Shown: in pieces, positions 18,594-26,873 of the stretch
Layout of the letters: the number at the start of each line of letters is the position of its first letter
How positions within the stretch are numbered: position 1 is the first letter of the stretch
DNA from: Nannocystis exedens
GTDB taxonomy: Bacteria; Myxococcota_A; Polyangia; Nannocystales; Nannocystaceae
Length of the DNA: 64,000 bases
Reading direction: 5' to 3'
Assembly (NCBI RefSeq): GCF_002343915.1
Contig: NZ_NETK01000001.1
Coordinates: 2,800,001-2,864,000, forward strand
Notes under the pieces: generated by a model
Seen by the model: only the letters and a program-made list of their open reading frames with translations
Told to the model about the DNA's origin: nothing
Databases searched by the model: none
Made by a program: the position numbers and the translations under genes

Positions 18594-19502
18594 TCAGCGC
18601 GCCAGCTCCGACGAGTACCAGCGGACGACGTCCTCCCCGCGCTCGTAACGCTCGAGCCACTGCGCGGCGAACACCGGCAGCGGCTGGTCCTCCGGGTCAT
18701 GGTTCGGCATCTGCGACCGCAAGATCCGCAGCGACGCCGTCCGGCGCTCGCTCGCGGGCACGCCCGCGAAGCCGTCGGGCAGGGGGCCCCGCTCGCGGCC
18801 GAACAGCGAGCGGAGCTTGTGGCGCAGCTGAAAGGTCGGCAGGAGCACGCGCGCGTCGATCTCGCGGTCCGCGAGCGGGACGTGGGCGTTGAAGCCGGCG
18901 ACGATCACCCCCAGCACCCGGTTCATGTGCAGGACCACCGACGGCAGCACGGCGAGGCGATAGGCCTCGCCGCCGCCGATCGCCCGGTAGACGATCAGCG
19001 CCGAGCTGCGGTGCTCGACCTCCTCGACGAAGTGCCACAGCAGCATCGACGCGACCCGCTCGTCGCCGGGCCGGAACAGCCGCTCCTCGTTGTCGAGCAG
19101 CAGCTTGAACGTCGGCGTGAACGTGGCCTCGAGGTCGGCGATGTAGGCGAGGTGATACTTCAGCGACCGGGCCTCGTAGAGCTCGTCGAAGCAGCCGATC
19201 GCCTGGTCGAGCATCTGTTGCAGGCCCGGGTACTTGCGGATCAGCGCCTTCAGGTGCAGCCGGTGGACCCGCGCGTGCTGGGCCTCCTGCCGCAGGAACG
19301 CGTCCGCCTCGGCGGCGACCGCCGGATCGGCGATCTGCGGCATCACCTGCCGCACCGCCTGCACGATGTATTTCTCGAAGGCGACGGCGATGACGCTGAT
19401 CAGGTTCGTCACCAGCGAGAACGCGGGGTTGTGCCGGTTCCACAGGAACGGGACGTCGCCGTCGAAGTCGAACTGCACTTTGCGGACCTGCAAGGCGGTC
19501 AT
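18594..19502 (-). CDS. PF10118-like predicted metal-dependent hydrolase
   Basis: 302 residues. The opening VRKVQFDFDGDVPFLWNRHNPAFSLVTNLISVIA, the block FLRQEAQHARVHRLHL and the block WHFVEEVEHRSSALIVYRAIGG match the metal-dependent hydrolase family PF10118. This all-helical family has ExxH-type and QExxH-type metal ligands like diiron proteins. The family's substrate is not established. The ATG at 19502 has GGGGAG 7 nt upstream, so it is preferred over the GTG at 19526. It is monocistronic; the LRR-like lipoprotein converges on it with a 33-nt gap. Confidence 0.85.
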   Translation of the reverse strand: MTALQVRKVQFDFDGDVPFLWNRHNPAFSLVTNLISVIAVAFEKYIVQAVRQVMPQIADPAVAAEADAFLRQEAQHARVHRLHLKALIRKYPGLQQMLDQAIGCFDELYEARSLKYHLAYIADLEATFTPTFKLLLDNEERLFRPGDERVASMLLWHFVEEVEHRSSALIVYRAIGGGEAYRLAVLPSVVLHMNRVLGVIVAGFNAHVPLADREIDARVLLPTFQLRHKLRSLFGRERGPLPDGFAGVPASERRTASLRILRSQMPNHDPEDQPLPVFAAQWLERYERGEDVVRWYSSELAR

Positions 19503-19902
19503 GCGTCTGCTCCCCGGATCGCTCACGCGGCCCCGCCGACAGCGCGAGGTCGTCCCGACGACCAGGCTACGCCGCGTTCACGAGAGCGACAACGCAACAT
19601 CGGCGCACCTCCATGGTGCGTCGATGCAACGGCACGAGGACGCCCGCGGACGCCCTGCCCTCGCTCCCCGGCGCTCGCGCCCAAGAGCTCGTCGATGGCT
19701 GTAGCGGTCGATTCGGCGTTCCTCGCGTTGCGGCGAGCCACCGACTGGAACCGGAGCTCGGTCTCGTGCTCGCGGAGCGCGACGCCCGCGACCTCGCGGG
19801 CTGAGGCCGCGCGACGACTCTCGGCCGACGCCCGGGGGGCTGCTGGCCCGGTGCGCGTCCGACCTGCGGACCGCGACGGCCGCCCGCCGTCGCGGCCGCC
19901 GA
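19503..19902. other. spacer of 400 nt, nothing firm
   Basis: It lies between the PF10118-like gene start and the catB-like gene end, both on the - strand. Short frames exist on both strands, but none shows a domain, a ribosome site or consistent codon use. Confidence 0.5.
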
Positions 19903-20556
19903 TCATCCCTCGGCGTCGCTGCCGGGGCTCGACGCGAACCCTTGCCACATGTGGTAGAGCCCCGCGATGTCGCTCGAGCACAGCAGCGGCATGGCCTCGT
20001 GGATCCGCTCCAGCGGCCAATCCCACCACGCCATCTCCAGCAGCATGGCGATCTCCGGGTCCGAGAAGCGCTTGCGGATCGGCCTCGCCGGGTTCCCGCC
20101 GACGATCGTGTACGGCTCCACGTCGCGGGTGACGAGCGCCCGGCTGCCGATCACCGCGCCGTGGCCGACCCGCACGCCCGGCATGAACATCGCCTCGGCG
20201 CCGATCCACACGTCGTTGCCGATCACCGTGTCGCCGGCCGGCTGAAACGCGTCGCGCGCCCCGGCGAAGGCCGGCACCTCGGGCATGTAGAAGAACGGGA
20301 AGCTGGACACCCAGTCGTGGCGGTGGCCCTGATTGCCGGCCATGACGAACGCGGCGCCGGTGCCGATCGAGCAGAAGCTGCCGATGATCAGCTTGTCGAC
20401 GTCGGTGCGGTCCGGCATCAAATACAGCGCGCAGTCGTCGAACGAATGGCCGTGGTAATAGCCGGAGTAGTAGCTGAAGCGGCCGGCGACGATGTTGGGG
20501 TTGGTGACCTGCTCGGCCAGCAGCTTGCCCCGGAACGGGCTCTCGAAGTAGTTCAT
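19903..20556 (-). CDS. catB: CatB-type xenobiotic (chloramphenicol) acetyltransferase
   Basis: 217 residues, the usual length of the type B chloramphenicol acetyltransferase / xenobiotic acetyltransferase family. The opening [17 protein letters not shown] and the blocks [72 protein letters not shown] and CSSDIAGL are near-identical in pattern to clinical CatB proteins. Hexapeptide repeats (IGNDVW, VRVGHG, VIGSRA) build a left-handed beta-helix. His78 in NQGHRH is the likely general base. The enzyme acetylates chloramphenicol or other hydroxylated compounds with acetyl-CoA. The start at 20556 is fixed by the family's N-terminus. Divergent from an SDR gene, with 154 nt between starts. No integron features are seen. 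Confidence 0.92.
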   Translation of the reverse strand: MNYFESPFRGKLLAEQVTNPNIVAGRFSYYSGYYHGHSFDDCALYLMPDRTDVDKLIIGSFCSIGTGAAFVMAGNQGHRHDWVSSFPFFYMPEVPAFAGARDAFQPAGDTVIGNDVWIGAEAMFMPGVRVGHGAVIGSRALVTRDVEPYTIVGGNPARPIRKRFSDPEIAMLLEMAWWDWPLERIHEAMPLLCSSDIAGLYHMWQGFASSPGSDAEG

Positions 20557-20710
20557 GGCGGAAGCTCTCGGGTTACCGCGCGCAACGTACTCCGAATCGG
20601 GCCGCGCGGGAACGGGAACTCTCCCAGCCGAGGCGCCCGCCGATCCCCGAGGCGCCGGTCTCGCCGCTTTCGGCTGGCGTCGACTCGCGCGACGGGTGTA
20701 TCGCTCTCGC

Positions 20711-21469
20711 ATGACGAACGATGCACCCCGCACCATCCTGATCACCGGCGGCGGCCGCGGCATCGGAGCCGCGACCGCGCGGCTCGCCGCGCGCGCGGGT
20801 TATCGCGTCTGCATCAACTACGTCGCCGACGAGGCCCGCGCCCGCGAGGTCGTCGCCGACTGCAGGGCCTGCGGCGTCGAGGCGATCGCGGTGCAGGCCG
20901 ACGTCGCCGCGCCCGCGGACGTCGAGCGCCTGTTCGTCGCCTGCGAGCGCGACCTCGGCGCGATCACGCATCTGGTCAACAACGCCGGGATCATCGGCGC
21001 GGCGGCGCGGGTCGAGGACGTCGCGGCCGCGGCGGTCCACGGCGTGCTCGCCGTCAACGTCGCCGGCGCGATCTTCTGCACCCAGCAGGCGATCCGCCGC
21101 ATGTCGACCGAACGAGGCGGGCGCGGCGGCGCCATCGTCAACGTGTCGTCGATCGCCGCCGTCACCGGCAGCCCCGGCGAGTACGTGCATTACGCCGCGT
21201 CGAAGGCGGCGCTCGAGACCTTCACGATCGGCGTCGCCCGCGAGGTCGGCCCGCTCGGGATCCGCGTCAACGCCGTCCAGCCCGGCACCACCGACACCGA
21301 GATCCACGCCCGCTCCGGCAACCCCGACCGACCGGCGATGATCGCCCGGATCGCCCCGCTGCGCCGCGTGGCCGCCGCCGACGAGGTCGCCGAGGCGATC
21401 CTGTGGCTGCTGTCCGACCGCGCGTCCTACGTCTCCGGCGCGGTGGTCAAGGTCGCCGGCGGGCTGTGA
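20711..21469 (+). CDS. SDR-family oxidoreductase (FabG-like)
   Basis: 252 residues, classical short-chain dehydrogenase. Nucleotide motif [12 protein letters not shown] at the end of beta-4, catalytic Ser in IVNVSSIAA, and YAASK (Tyr/Lys) in [15 protein letters not shown]. The end [17 protein letters not shown] is the standard C-terminal SDR motif. It reduces a ketone or oxidises an alcohol with NAD(P)(H); substrate unknown. Divergent from the catB-like gene, so the two may share a control region (20557-20710), but no operator was recognised there. Confidence 0.9.
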   Translation: MTNDAPRTILITGGGRGIGAATARLAARAGYRVCINYVADEARAREVVADCRACGVEAIAVQADVAAPADVERLFVACERDLGAITHLVNNAGIIGAAARVEDVAAAAVHGVLAVNVAGAIFCTQQAIRRMSTERGGRGGAIVNVSSIAAVTGSPGEYVHYAASKAALETFTIGVAREVGPLGIRVNAVQPGTTDTEIHARSGNPDRPAMIARIAPLRRVAAADEVAEAILWLLSDRASYVSGAVVKVAGGL

Positions 21470-21582
21470 GCCGGGCAAACCTGCTCTTTCGACCATGTAC
21501 CAACAATCACGGCGCTCGCGGCGGGCGCCGCCGCCTCACGAGCGCGACGCGCAGGCCCGCGCGTGCGTTTTCGCCCTCCGCA

Positions 21583-21596
21583 TGGCCCTTGGGACA
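21583..21596. promoter_or_regulatory. near-match to TGTC-N6-GACA dyad
   Basis: TGGCCCTTGGGACA differs from site 1 (TGTCCCTTGGGACA) at one base. It lies 125 nt upstream of the LRR lipoprotein start. Confidence 0.35.
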
Positions 21597-21720
21597 GGTC
21601 CTCACCGACACCGACGCAGCCCGTGTCCACTGCGCCCGCGATCCGTCGCCCGGTCATCGCGACAGTGGGCACGGGGCGCCCCTCGCCCGCGCCCGCCGGC
21701 CCATGGCACGGTGGGGGGGT

Positions 21721-23103
21721 ATGCCCGCCCGCGTGCCCCGTGCAGGTCTCGTCGCCCTCCTCGCCGCCTGCGGCCCCGCGCCCGCCGAGCCCACCACCGG
21801 CGACGGCAGCACCGCCGGCGAGCCGGGCACCACGGTCGACGACGCGAGCACCACGGCGTCGACCCACGGCTCGACCTCCGCGCCGACCACCGGCTCGACC
21901 ACCGTCGACGCGACCTCGACCTCGACCTCGACCACCGACGACGCGACCTCGACCTCGACCTCGGCCACCGACGACGTCCTCACGACGCCCGACCCGTCGG
22001 CCGTGACCGGTCCGGACACGACCACCGGCGCGCCCGCCTGCGCCGTCGTCGAGTTCGCCGACGCCAACCTCGAGGCCAAGGTGCGCTCGGTGCTCGACAT
22101 CCCCGAGGGGCCGATCCCCGGCGACGTCCTGGCCGCGCTGCCGGAGCTGGGGATGCAAAAGCTGCACACGGGGCCGATCGTCGACCTCGGCGGGCTCGAG
22201 TGCGCCACCGGCCTTACCGCCCTCGGCTTGATCGGCTACGCCGAGCTCGGCGACGCCGGGGTCGCGCCGCTCGCCGCGCTCACCAAGCTCGAGAACCTCC
22301 GCCTGCACGGCTCCGGCGTCACCTCGCTGGCCGTGCTCGCGGGCCTCACCGCGCTGCAGGACCTCGAGCTCCAGGGCGGCACGTACACCGACCTCGCGCC
22401 GCTCGCGGGCCTCACCGCGCTGCAGCGGCTCGTGCTCGACGCCACGCCCGTCACCGACCTCTCGCCGCTCTCCGGCCTCGCCGCGCTCGAGGAGCTGCAC
22501 CTCGAGGGCACGCCCGTCACCGACCTCTCCCCGCTCGCGGGCCTCGCCACGCTCGCGGCGCTGCACCTCGAGGGCGCGCCCGTCACCGACCTCTCGCCGC
22601 TCGCCGACCTCACCACGCTGCGCCTCCTCGACGCCAGGAAGACGGCCGTCGCCGACCTCGCGCCGCTCGCGGGCCTCGTCGCCATGGAGGAGCTCTTGCT
22701 CGACAAGACCGCGATCACCGACCTGGCTCCGCTCGCGGGCATGAGCGCGCTGCGGAGCCTCCACATCCGCTTCACCGCGATCGCCGATCTCTCGTCGCTG
22801 ACCGGCCTGCCGATCCACGAGCTGTCCGCCTCCGACTGCCAGATCGCCGACGTCGCGCCGGTCGCCACCTGGCCGACGCCGGGCTCCTTCAGCCTCGGCA
22901 ACAATCAGATCACCTCGATCGCCCCGCTGCTGGCGGCCGACTGGCTCGTCGACGATGCCGCCTGCGGCGCCCTGGGCCTGACCGGCAACCCGCTGTCGGC
23001 CCAGGCCGAGCTCGACGCCGTCACCCTGTGCGACACCACCCTCGTGCAGGTGGTCGCCGGCGACCTCATGTGCGGCGGCACCCCCGGCTGCTTCATGCCA
23101 TGA
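21721..23103 (+). CDS. secreted lipoprotein with internalin-type 22-residue LRRs
   Basis: 460 residues. A short signal peptide ends LLAAC (Cys17). A Thr/Ser/Asp linker reaches about residue 110. About a dozen leucine-rich repeats of 22 residues follow (pattern LTALQDLELQGGTYTDLAPLAG, consensus L..L..L.L....V.DL.PLAG), the internalin/bacterial LRR class. The last part has cysteine pairs (AACGAL, VTLCDTT, DLMCGGTPGCF). The frame is open for over 1.7 kb upstream, but the ATG at 21721, preceded by a GGGGGG tract, is the only one with a signal sequence. Surface protein, probably binding a ligand or another cell's surface; this role is inferred. Confidence 0.85.
   Translation: MPARVPRAGLVALLAACGPAPAEPTTGDGSTAGEPGTTVDDASTTASTHGSTSAPTTGSTTVDATSTSTSTTDDATSTSTSATDDVLTTPDPSAVTGPDTTTGAPACAVVEFADANLEAKVRSVLDIPEGPIPGDVLAALPELGMQKLHTGPIVDLGGLECATGLTALGLIGYAELGDAGVAPLAALTKLENLRLHGSGVTSLAVLAGLTALQDLELQGGTYTDLAPLAGLTALQRLVLDATPVTDLSPLSGLAALEELHLEGTPVTDLSPLAGLATLAALHLEGAPVTDLSPLADLTTLRLLDARKTAVADLAPLAGLVAMEELLLDKTAITDLAPLAGMSALRSLHIRFTAIADLSSLTGLPIHELSASDCQIADVAPVATWPTPGSFSLGNNQITSIAPLLAADWLVDDAACGALGLTGNPLSAQAELDAVTLCDTTLVQVVAGDLMCGGTPGCFMP
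22447..22602 (+). repeat. 66-nt coding repeats of LRR units
   Basis: CCCGTCACCGACCTCTC recurs at 22447, 22513 and 22579 with an exact 66-nt period (22 codons), near identical over about 24 nt each. This indicates recent duplication of LRR units. Confidence 0.75.
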
Positions 23104-23109
23104 TCGATC

Positions 23110-23133
23110 GCGCATGTCCAATCGGCCATGCGC
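23110..23133 (+). terminator. small hairpin after the LRR lipoprotein
   Basis: Stem GCGCATG/CATGCGC with a 10-nt loop, 7 nt after the stop at 23103. Its loop includes TGTCCAATCGG, a weak relative of the TGTC dyad. Confidence 0.4.
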
Positions 23134-23157
23134 AGAATCGACGCACGCGGACCGCGC

Positions 23158-23682
23158 TCACGACTCGCGCGGGAGGTCGGGCGCCGGGGCGCGCAGGAAC
23201 ACCACCCGCATGCGCACCGGCCCGAGCGGCTCGACGTGGTGCGGCAGCTCGGGCGGGAGGATCGCGTGCTCGCCGGCCGCGAGCTCGCGGTCGACGGCCA
23301 GCGCCGGCATCACGAAGCGCAGCCGACCCGCGAGCACCTCGACCCGTCCCCAGCGACCGGCGCGGAGCGTATGCTCGCGGCGCAGGCCGGCCGGGAGGGT
23401 CGTCTCGTCGAACGCGTCGGTCGTGCGATACGCGGCCGCGCCGTCGGGCAGCTCGCCGCGCCCGCAGCGACCGCACTCGATCGGCGCGCCGACCCGGGCC
23501 GCGCGCGCAGCCGGGTCGCCGAGCCACGGATAGTCGGACAGCGGCGGGCGGTGCCGGACGTGCCGGCGGTGCCCACAATCGAGGTGGACGATCCACGCGT
23601 CGGCGGCGTCGGGCGCAAAGCCGAGGATCCGCCGCGGGACCGCGAGATTCCCGCCGCCGTGCGTGCTCGCCGGATCGGTCAC
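23158..23682 (-). CDS. DUF3565-DUF1971 fusion protein
   Basis: 174 residues. Residues about 15-80 match DUF3565 (WIVHLDCGHRRHVRHRPPLSDYPW, then IECGRCGRGELP; the CGH and CxxC pattern suggests a metal site). Residues about 85-170 match DUF1971, a small cupin-like domain related to the N-terminal part of TehB tellurite-resistance proteins (YRTTDAFDETTLPAGLRREHTLRAGRWGRVEVL in outline, AGEHAILPPELPHHVEPLG). Both domains are known separately and together; the activity is unknown. It starts with GTG. A 7-bp hairpin (GCGCATG/CATGCGC, 23110-23133) separates it from the convergent LRR lipoprotein. Confidence 0.8.
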   Translation of the reverse strand: MTDPASTHGGGNLAVPRRILGFAPDAADAWIVHLDCGHRRHVRHRPPLSDYPWLGDPAARAARVGAPIECGRCGRGELPDGAAAYRTTDAFDETTLPAGLRREHTLRAGRWGRVEVLAGRLRFVMPALAVDRELAAGEHAILPPELPHHVEPLGPVRMRVVFLRAPAPDLPRES

Positions 23683-23714
23683 CGCGTCAGTCTATCGCCG
23701 ACCGGGCGTCGCGG

Positions 23715-24608
23715 TCACGCCGCCGGCAGGACGCCGAGGTCGACGAGGATCCGCCGCAGCTCCGCGACGCGCTCCGGCTCGAGCGGCCGCAGCGGCGCGC
23801 GCAGCGGCCCGACCGGCGTGCCGCACAGCTCGAGCGCCGCCGCGATCGCGCGCGGCAGCCCGTGGGCGACGATGAATTGCAGGAACGGCAGCTGCCGGTA
23901 GAAGGACCGCCGGGCGCCGGCGAGATCGCCGCGCGTCACCGCCTCGTACAGCTCGAGGTTGAGGCGCGGGATCACGTGCGGGGCGGCGGTGCACCAGCCG
24001 CGCGCCCCGGCGACCAGGGCCGCGAGCGCGAGCGGATTGCTGCCGTTGTAGAACGCGACGTCCTCGCCGCACAGCTGCACGAGGCGGTGCATGCGATGCA
24101 CGTCGCCGGTGCTCTCCTTGACCATGGTGACGTTGGCGATCTGCAGCAGCCGGGCGAGCGTGTCGGGAGCGAGGTCGAGGCCGCCGGTCGCCGGGTTGTT
24201 GTAGACCGCGATGGGGATCGAGATCGCCCGCGCCACGCGGTCGAAGTGGGCCACGATCTCGGCGTCGGTGAGCTTCCAGTAGCTCATCGGGATGATCATC
24301 ACCGCGCTGGCGCCGACCCGCTCGGCGTGGCGGGCGTGATGCACGGTCCGCTCGGTGGTGAGGGCCGAGACGCCGACCAGCGTCGGCACGCGCCCGGCGA
24401 CCCGCTTCACCACCGTCTCGGCGACCGCCTCGCGCTCGTCGTCGGACAGGTACGGGAGCACGCCGGTGCTGCCGAGCGGCGCGAGCGCGTGCACCCCTGC
24501 TGCCAGCATGTCGTCGACGATCCGCGCGAGCAGGCGCTCGTCGACGCGACCGGCGTCCGTGAACGGCGTGATGGGATAGGCGACGATCCCCCGCAGCGAC
24601 GCGTTCAT
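23715..24608 (-). CDS. dihydrodipicolinate synthase / N-acetylneuraminate lyase family aldolase
   Basis: 297 residues, DapA/NanA superfamily class I aldolase. GSTG at 46-49 aligns with the pyruvate-binding loop, Tyr136 (AVYNNPATGG) is the catalytic tyrosine, and Lys164 (VKESTGD) forms the Schiff base. Family members condense or cleave pyruvate-type donors. Biosynthetic DapA is less likely because the gene sits behind a cupin gene under a MocR regulator, a catabolic-looking context. Its ATG overlaps the stop of the upstream cupin gene by 4 nt (ATGA), which implies translational coupling. Confidence 0.9.
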   Translation of the reverse strand: MNASLRGIVAYPITPFTDAGRVDERLLARIVDDMLAAGVHALAPLGSTGVLPYLSDDEREAVAETVVKRVAGRVPTLVGVSALTTERTVHHARHAERVGASAVMIIPMSYWKLTDAEIVAHFDRVARAISIPIAVYNNPATGGLDLAPDTLARLLQIANVTMVKESTGDVHRMHRLVQLCGEDVAFYNGSNPLALAALVAGARGWCTAAPHVIPRLNLELYEAVTRGDLAGARRSFYRQLPFLQFIVAHGLPRAIAAALELCGTPVGPLRAPLRPLEPERVAELRRILVDLGVLPAA

Positions 24609-25102
24609 CGGCCACCTCCCTCGGCCTCGTGGTGGGCGTCGAACAGCTGGTCGCCGCGGTCGGGCACCTCCTCGCGCAGGGCCACGCCGCCCATGTTCTG
24701 CAGCATCGGCGCGTTCTCGCAGGCGAGGTAGCGCGCCCGGCCGCTGCCGGTGTTGACGTGGTTGTGCCAGGCCCACACGGGCACGTACACGGCGTCGCCC
24801 TGCCGCCATTCGACGCGCCGGCCGCCGATGTACGAATAACCCTCGCCCTCGAGGATGTAGATCACGGTCTCGTAGGTGTGGCGGTGGCGGTTGGAGGACT
24901 GCCCGACGTCGAGCCAGCCGATCGTCATGCTGATCGCGTGCGACGGCAGGTCGACGAAGAAGACCGGGTGCTTCCTCGCCTTCGAGTAGTCGCCGTGATG
25001 CCCGGCCGCCTCGACGGCGGGGTGGGCGAGCCGTTCGGGCATCACGACCCGCGGCCGGGGTGGTGTCTTGTCGAAGTCTGCCGAGTGGAACTTGTGCGTC
25101 AT
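24605..25102 (-). CDS. cupin-domain protein
   Basis: 165 residues with one cupin barrel. Cupin motif 1 is seen in NRHRHTYETVIYILEGEGYSYIGG and motif 2 in GDAVYVPVWAWHNHVNTG. The His, Glu and His residues are in place to bind a metal (HRHTYE, WHNH). The family includes dioxygenases, isomerases and sugar- or acid-binding enzymes. It is the first gene of a two-gene operon with the DapA-like aldolase, divergent from the MocR regulator by 70 nt. It may open or isomerise a substrate whose product the aldolase cleaves; this is inference. Confidence 0.85.
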   Translation of the reverse strand: MTHKFHSADFDKTPPRPRVVMPERLAHPAVEAAGHHGDYSKARKHPVFFVDLPSHAISMTIGWLDVGQSSNRHRHTYETVIYILEGEGYSYIGGRRVEWRQGDAVYVPVWAWHNHVNTGSGRARYLACENAPMLQNMGGVALREEVPDRGDQLFDAHHEAEGGGR

Positions 25103-25164
25103 CGTCTCTCCGCTTTCACGGCCGGCCAGCCGCCGGCTTGCGCGAGGAAGGAGGTAGCGCGACA

Positions 25165-25209
25165 CTGGACCCGTGGCAGGAGCCAGAACCAACATAGCGA
25201 GGGGTCCAG
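25165..25209. promoter_or_regulatory. inverted repeat at the MocR start, candidate operator
   Basis: CTGGACCC (25165-25172) and GGGTCCAG (25202-25209) form a perfect 8-bp dyad spanning the MocR start codon and facing the cupin promoter. MocR proteins usually bind symmetric or directly repeated sites in such divergent intervals. Confidence 0.45.
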
Positions 25210-26681
25210 ATCGACGGCCGTGGCGCTTCGACCTCGGGCTCGACAGGACGGCTGCGGTGCCGCGCCAGACCGTGCTGGCGCGGGCGCTGGTGGCGGAGAT
25301 CCAGCGCGGACGCCTGGCGCCCGGCTCGTTCCTGCCCGGCAGCCGCACGTTGGCGGCCCAGGTGGGCGTCAACCGCAAGGTGGTGGTCGCGGCCGTCGAC
25401 GAGCTGGTGGCGCAGGGGTGGCTCGAGGCCCTGCCGGCGCGAGGGGTCCGCGTGGCCCTCCACCTGCCGCGGTTCCCGGTCGGCGACGCGGAGGCGCGCC
25501 GCTCGCAGGCCCCGCGGGCCGCCCCGCGCGAGCCCACGCTGACCCGCGTGAGCGACGGGATCCCGGACGCGCGGATCGCCCCGGTGGACGCGCTCGCCCG
25601 GGCGCAGCGGCGGGCCTTCCGCGCCTATGTCCGTTCGGCCAGGCAGGGCTACGGCGACCCTGCCGGCGACCCCGTGCTGCGCGAGGTCCTCGCCGGCTTC
25701 GTCAACCAGGCCCGCGGCCTGTCGTGCACGAGCGAAGAGGTGGTGCTCACCCACGGCAGCCAGGGCGCCCTCAGTTTGCTCGCGCTCGCGCTGCTGAAGC
25801 CCGGCGACGTCGTCGCGGTCGAGCACCCCGGCTACGCGCCGGCCTGGCGCGCGTTCGAGCTGGCCGGCGCCTCGGTGGTGCACGTCGACGTCGACGCGCA
25901 CGGCCTGTGCACCGACGCCCTCGAGACCGCGGCCAGGAAGCTGCGCGGGCGGCTCAAGGCGGTCTACGTCACCCCGCATCATCAGTACCCGACGACGGTC
26001 GCGCTGGCGCCCGAGCGGCGCATGCACCTGCGCCGGATCTGCGAGAAGCACGGGGCCTTCGTGATCGAGGACGACTACGATTACGAGTACCACTTCGACG
26101 GCACGCCGCTCCTGCCGCTGGCGGCCACGTCGTCCCCGGACGGCCCGCCGTTCGTCTACGTCGCCTCGCTGTCGAAGCTGCTGGCCCCGGCGGTGCGGCT
26201 CGGGTACGTCATCGCCGGCGCGCCGATCGTCGCGCGCCTGCGAGCGACCCGCGAGAGCCTCGATCGTCAGGGCGACGTCGTGCTCGAGCGCGCCATCGCC
26301 GAGCTCATCGAGGACGGCGAGCTGCAGCGCCACGCCCGGCGCGCGCGGCAGCTCTACATGCAGCGCAGAGACCACCTGCTCGGGCTGTTGGCGGCGAGCC
26401 CGACGCTGTCGGCGAGCTTCGCGTGCGAGCGCCCGAGCGGCGGCCTCGCGCTGTGGGTCCGGCGAAACGGCCCGGCGCGCATCGACGACCTGGTGACCCG
26501 CGCGCGGGCGCGGGGCCTCGTCCTCGCCCCGGGCTCGGTCCACCTCGCGCACGGCGACGTCGCGGCGTTTCGCTTCGGCTTCGCGGCCCACACGCCCGCG
26601 GAGCTGTCGGCGATCTGCGGGATCCTCGAACAGTGCTCGACTCCGCCGCCCCGGTCGCGCCGCGGCGCGAGCACGCGGTGA
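25173..26681 (+). CDS. MocR-type regulator (GntR HTH fused to PLP aminotransferase domain)
   Basis: 502 residues. The winged HTH at about 25-90 is of GntR type (LARALVAEIQRGRLAPGSFLPGSRTLAAQVGVNRKVVVAAVDELVAQGWL in outline, plus the ARGVRVA wing). A fold-type I aminotransferase domain covers about 120-490: YGDPAGDPVLREVLAGFV, GSQGALSLLALALL, EDDYDYEYHFDG and ASLSKLLAP, in which Lys335 binds PLP. MocR/PdxR/GabR-type proteins sense amino-acid-like ligands through PLP. Divergence from the cupin-aldolase operon makes that operon the probable target. The GTG start is the only candidate before the HTH; AAGGAGG stands 17 nt upstream, rather far. Confidence 0.9.
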   Translation: MAGARTNIARGPDRRPWRFDLGLDRTAAVPRQTVLARALVAEIQRGRLAPGSFLPGSRTLAAQVGVNRKVVVAAVDELVAQGWLEALPARGVRVALHLPRFPVGDAEARRSQAPRAAPREPTLTRVSDGIPDARIAPVDALARAQRRAFRAYVRSARQGYGDPAGDPVLREVLAGFVNQARGLSCTSEEVVLTHGSQGALSLLALALLKPGDVVAVEHPGYAPAWRAFELAGASVVHVDVDAHGLCTDALETAARKLRGRLKAVYVTPHHQYPTTVALAPERRMHLRRICEKHGAFVIEDDYDYEYHFDGTPLLPLAATSSPDGPPFVYVASLSKLLAPAVRLGYVIAGAPIVARLRATRESLDRQGDVVLERAIAELIEDGELQRHARRARQLYMQRRDHLLGLLAASPTLSASFACERPSGGLALWVRRNGPARIDDLVTRARARGLVLAPGSVHLAHGDVAAFRFGFAAHTPAELSAICGILEQCSTPPPRSRRGASTR

Positions 26682-26873
26682 GCGTCGGACCCTTGCACGC
26701 GCAACATCCTGTGCGCGACGCAGAGGTCGTGCGGGGGGAGCGCTCGAGCGCCTCGCCGCCCTCACGAGCGAGGAGACCTCGATGTTCGCAGGACCACCGC
26801 GGCGCAGCATCCGGTGCCGGGCAGACGTCGCGCGGCGAGAGCACGCCGGCCGCGGCGAGGATCGTCGCGCGGT

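Noticed and set aside
19942..21720. N-terminal extension of the LRR lipoprotein frame by 593 codons
   Set aside because: It is antisense to the catB-like gene and overlaps the SDR gene in another frame; the signal peptide begins only at 21721.
21495..24731. A 1078-codon + strand open frame across the LRR lipoprotein, DUF3565-DUF1971 and aldolase genes
   Set aside because: Arg/Pro/Ala-rich shadow of genes on other frames; the real genes beneath have clear domains.
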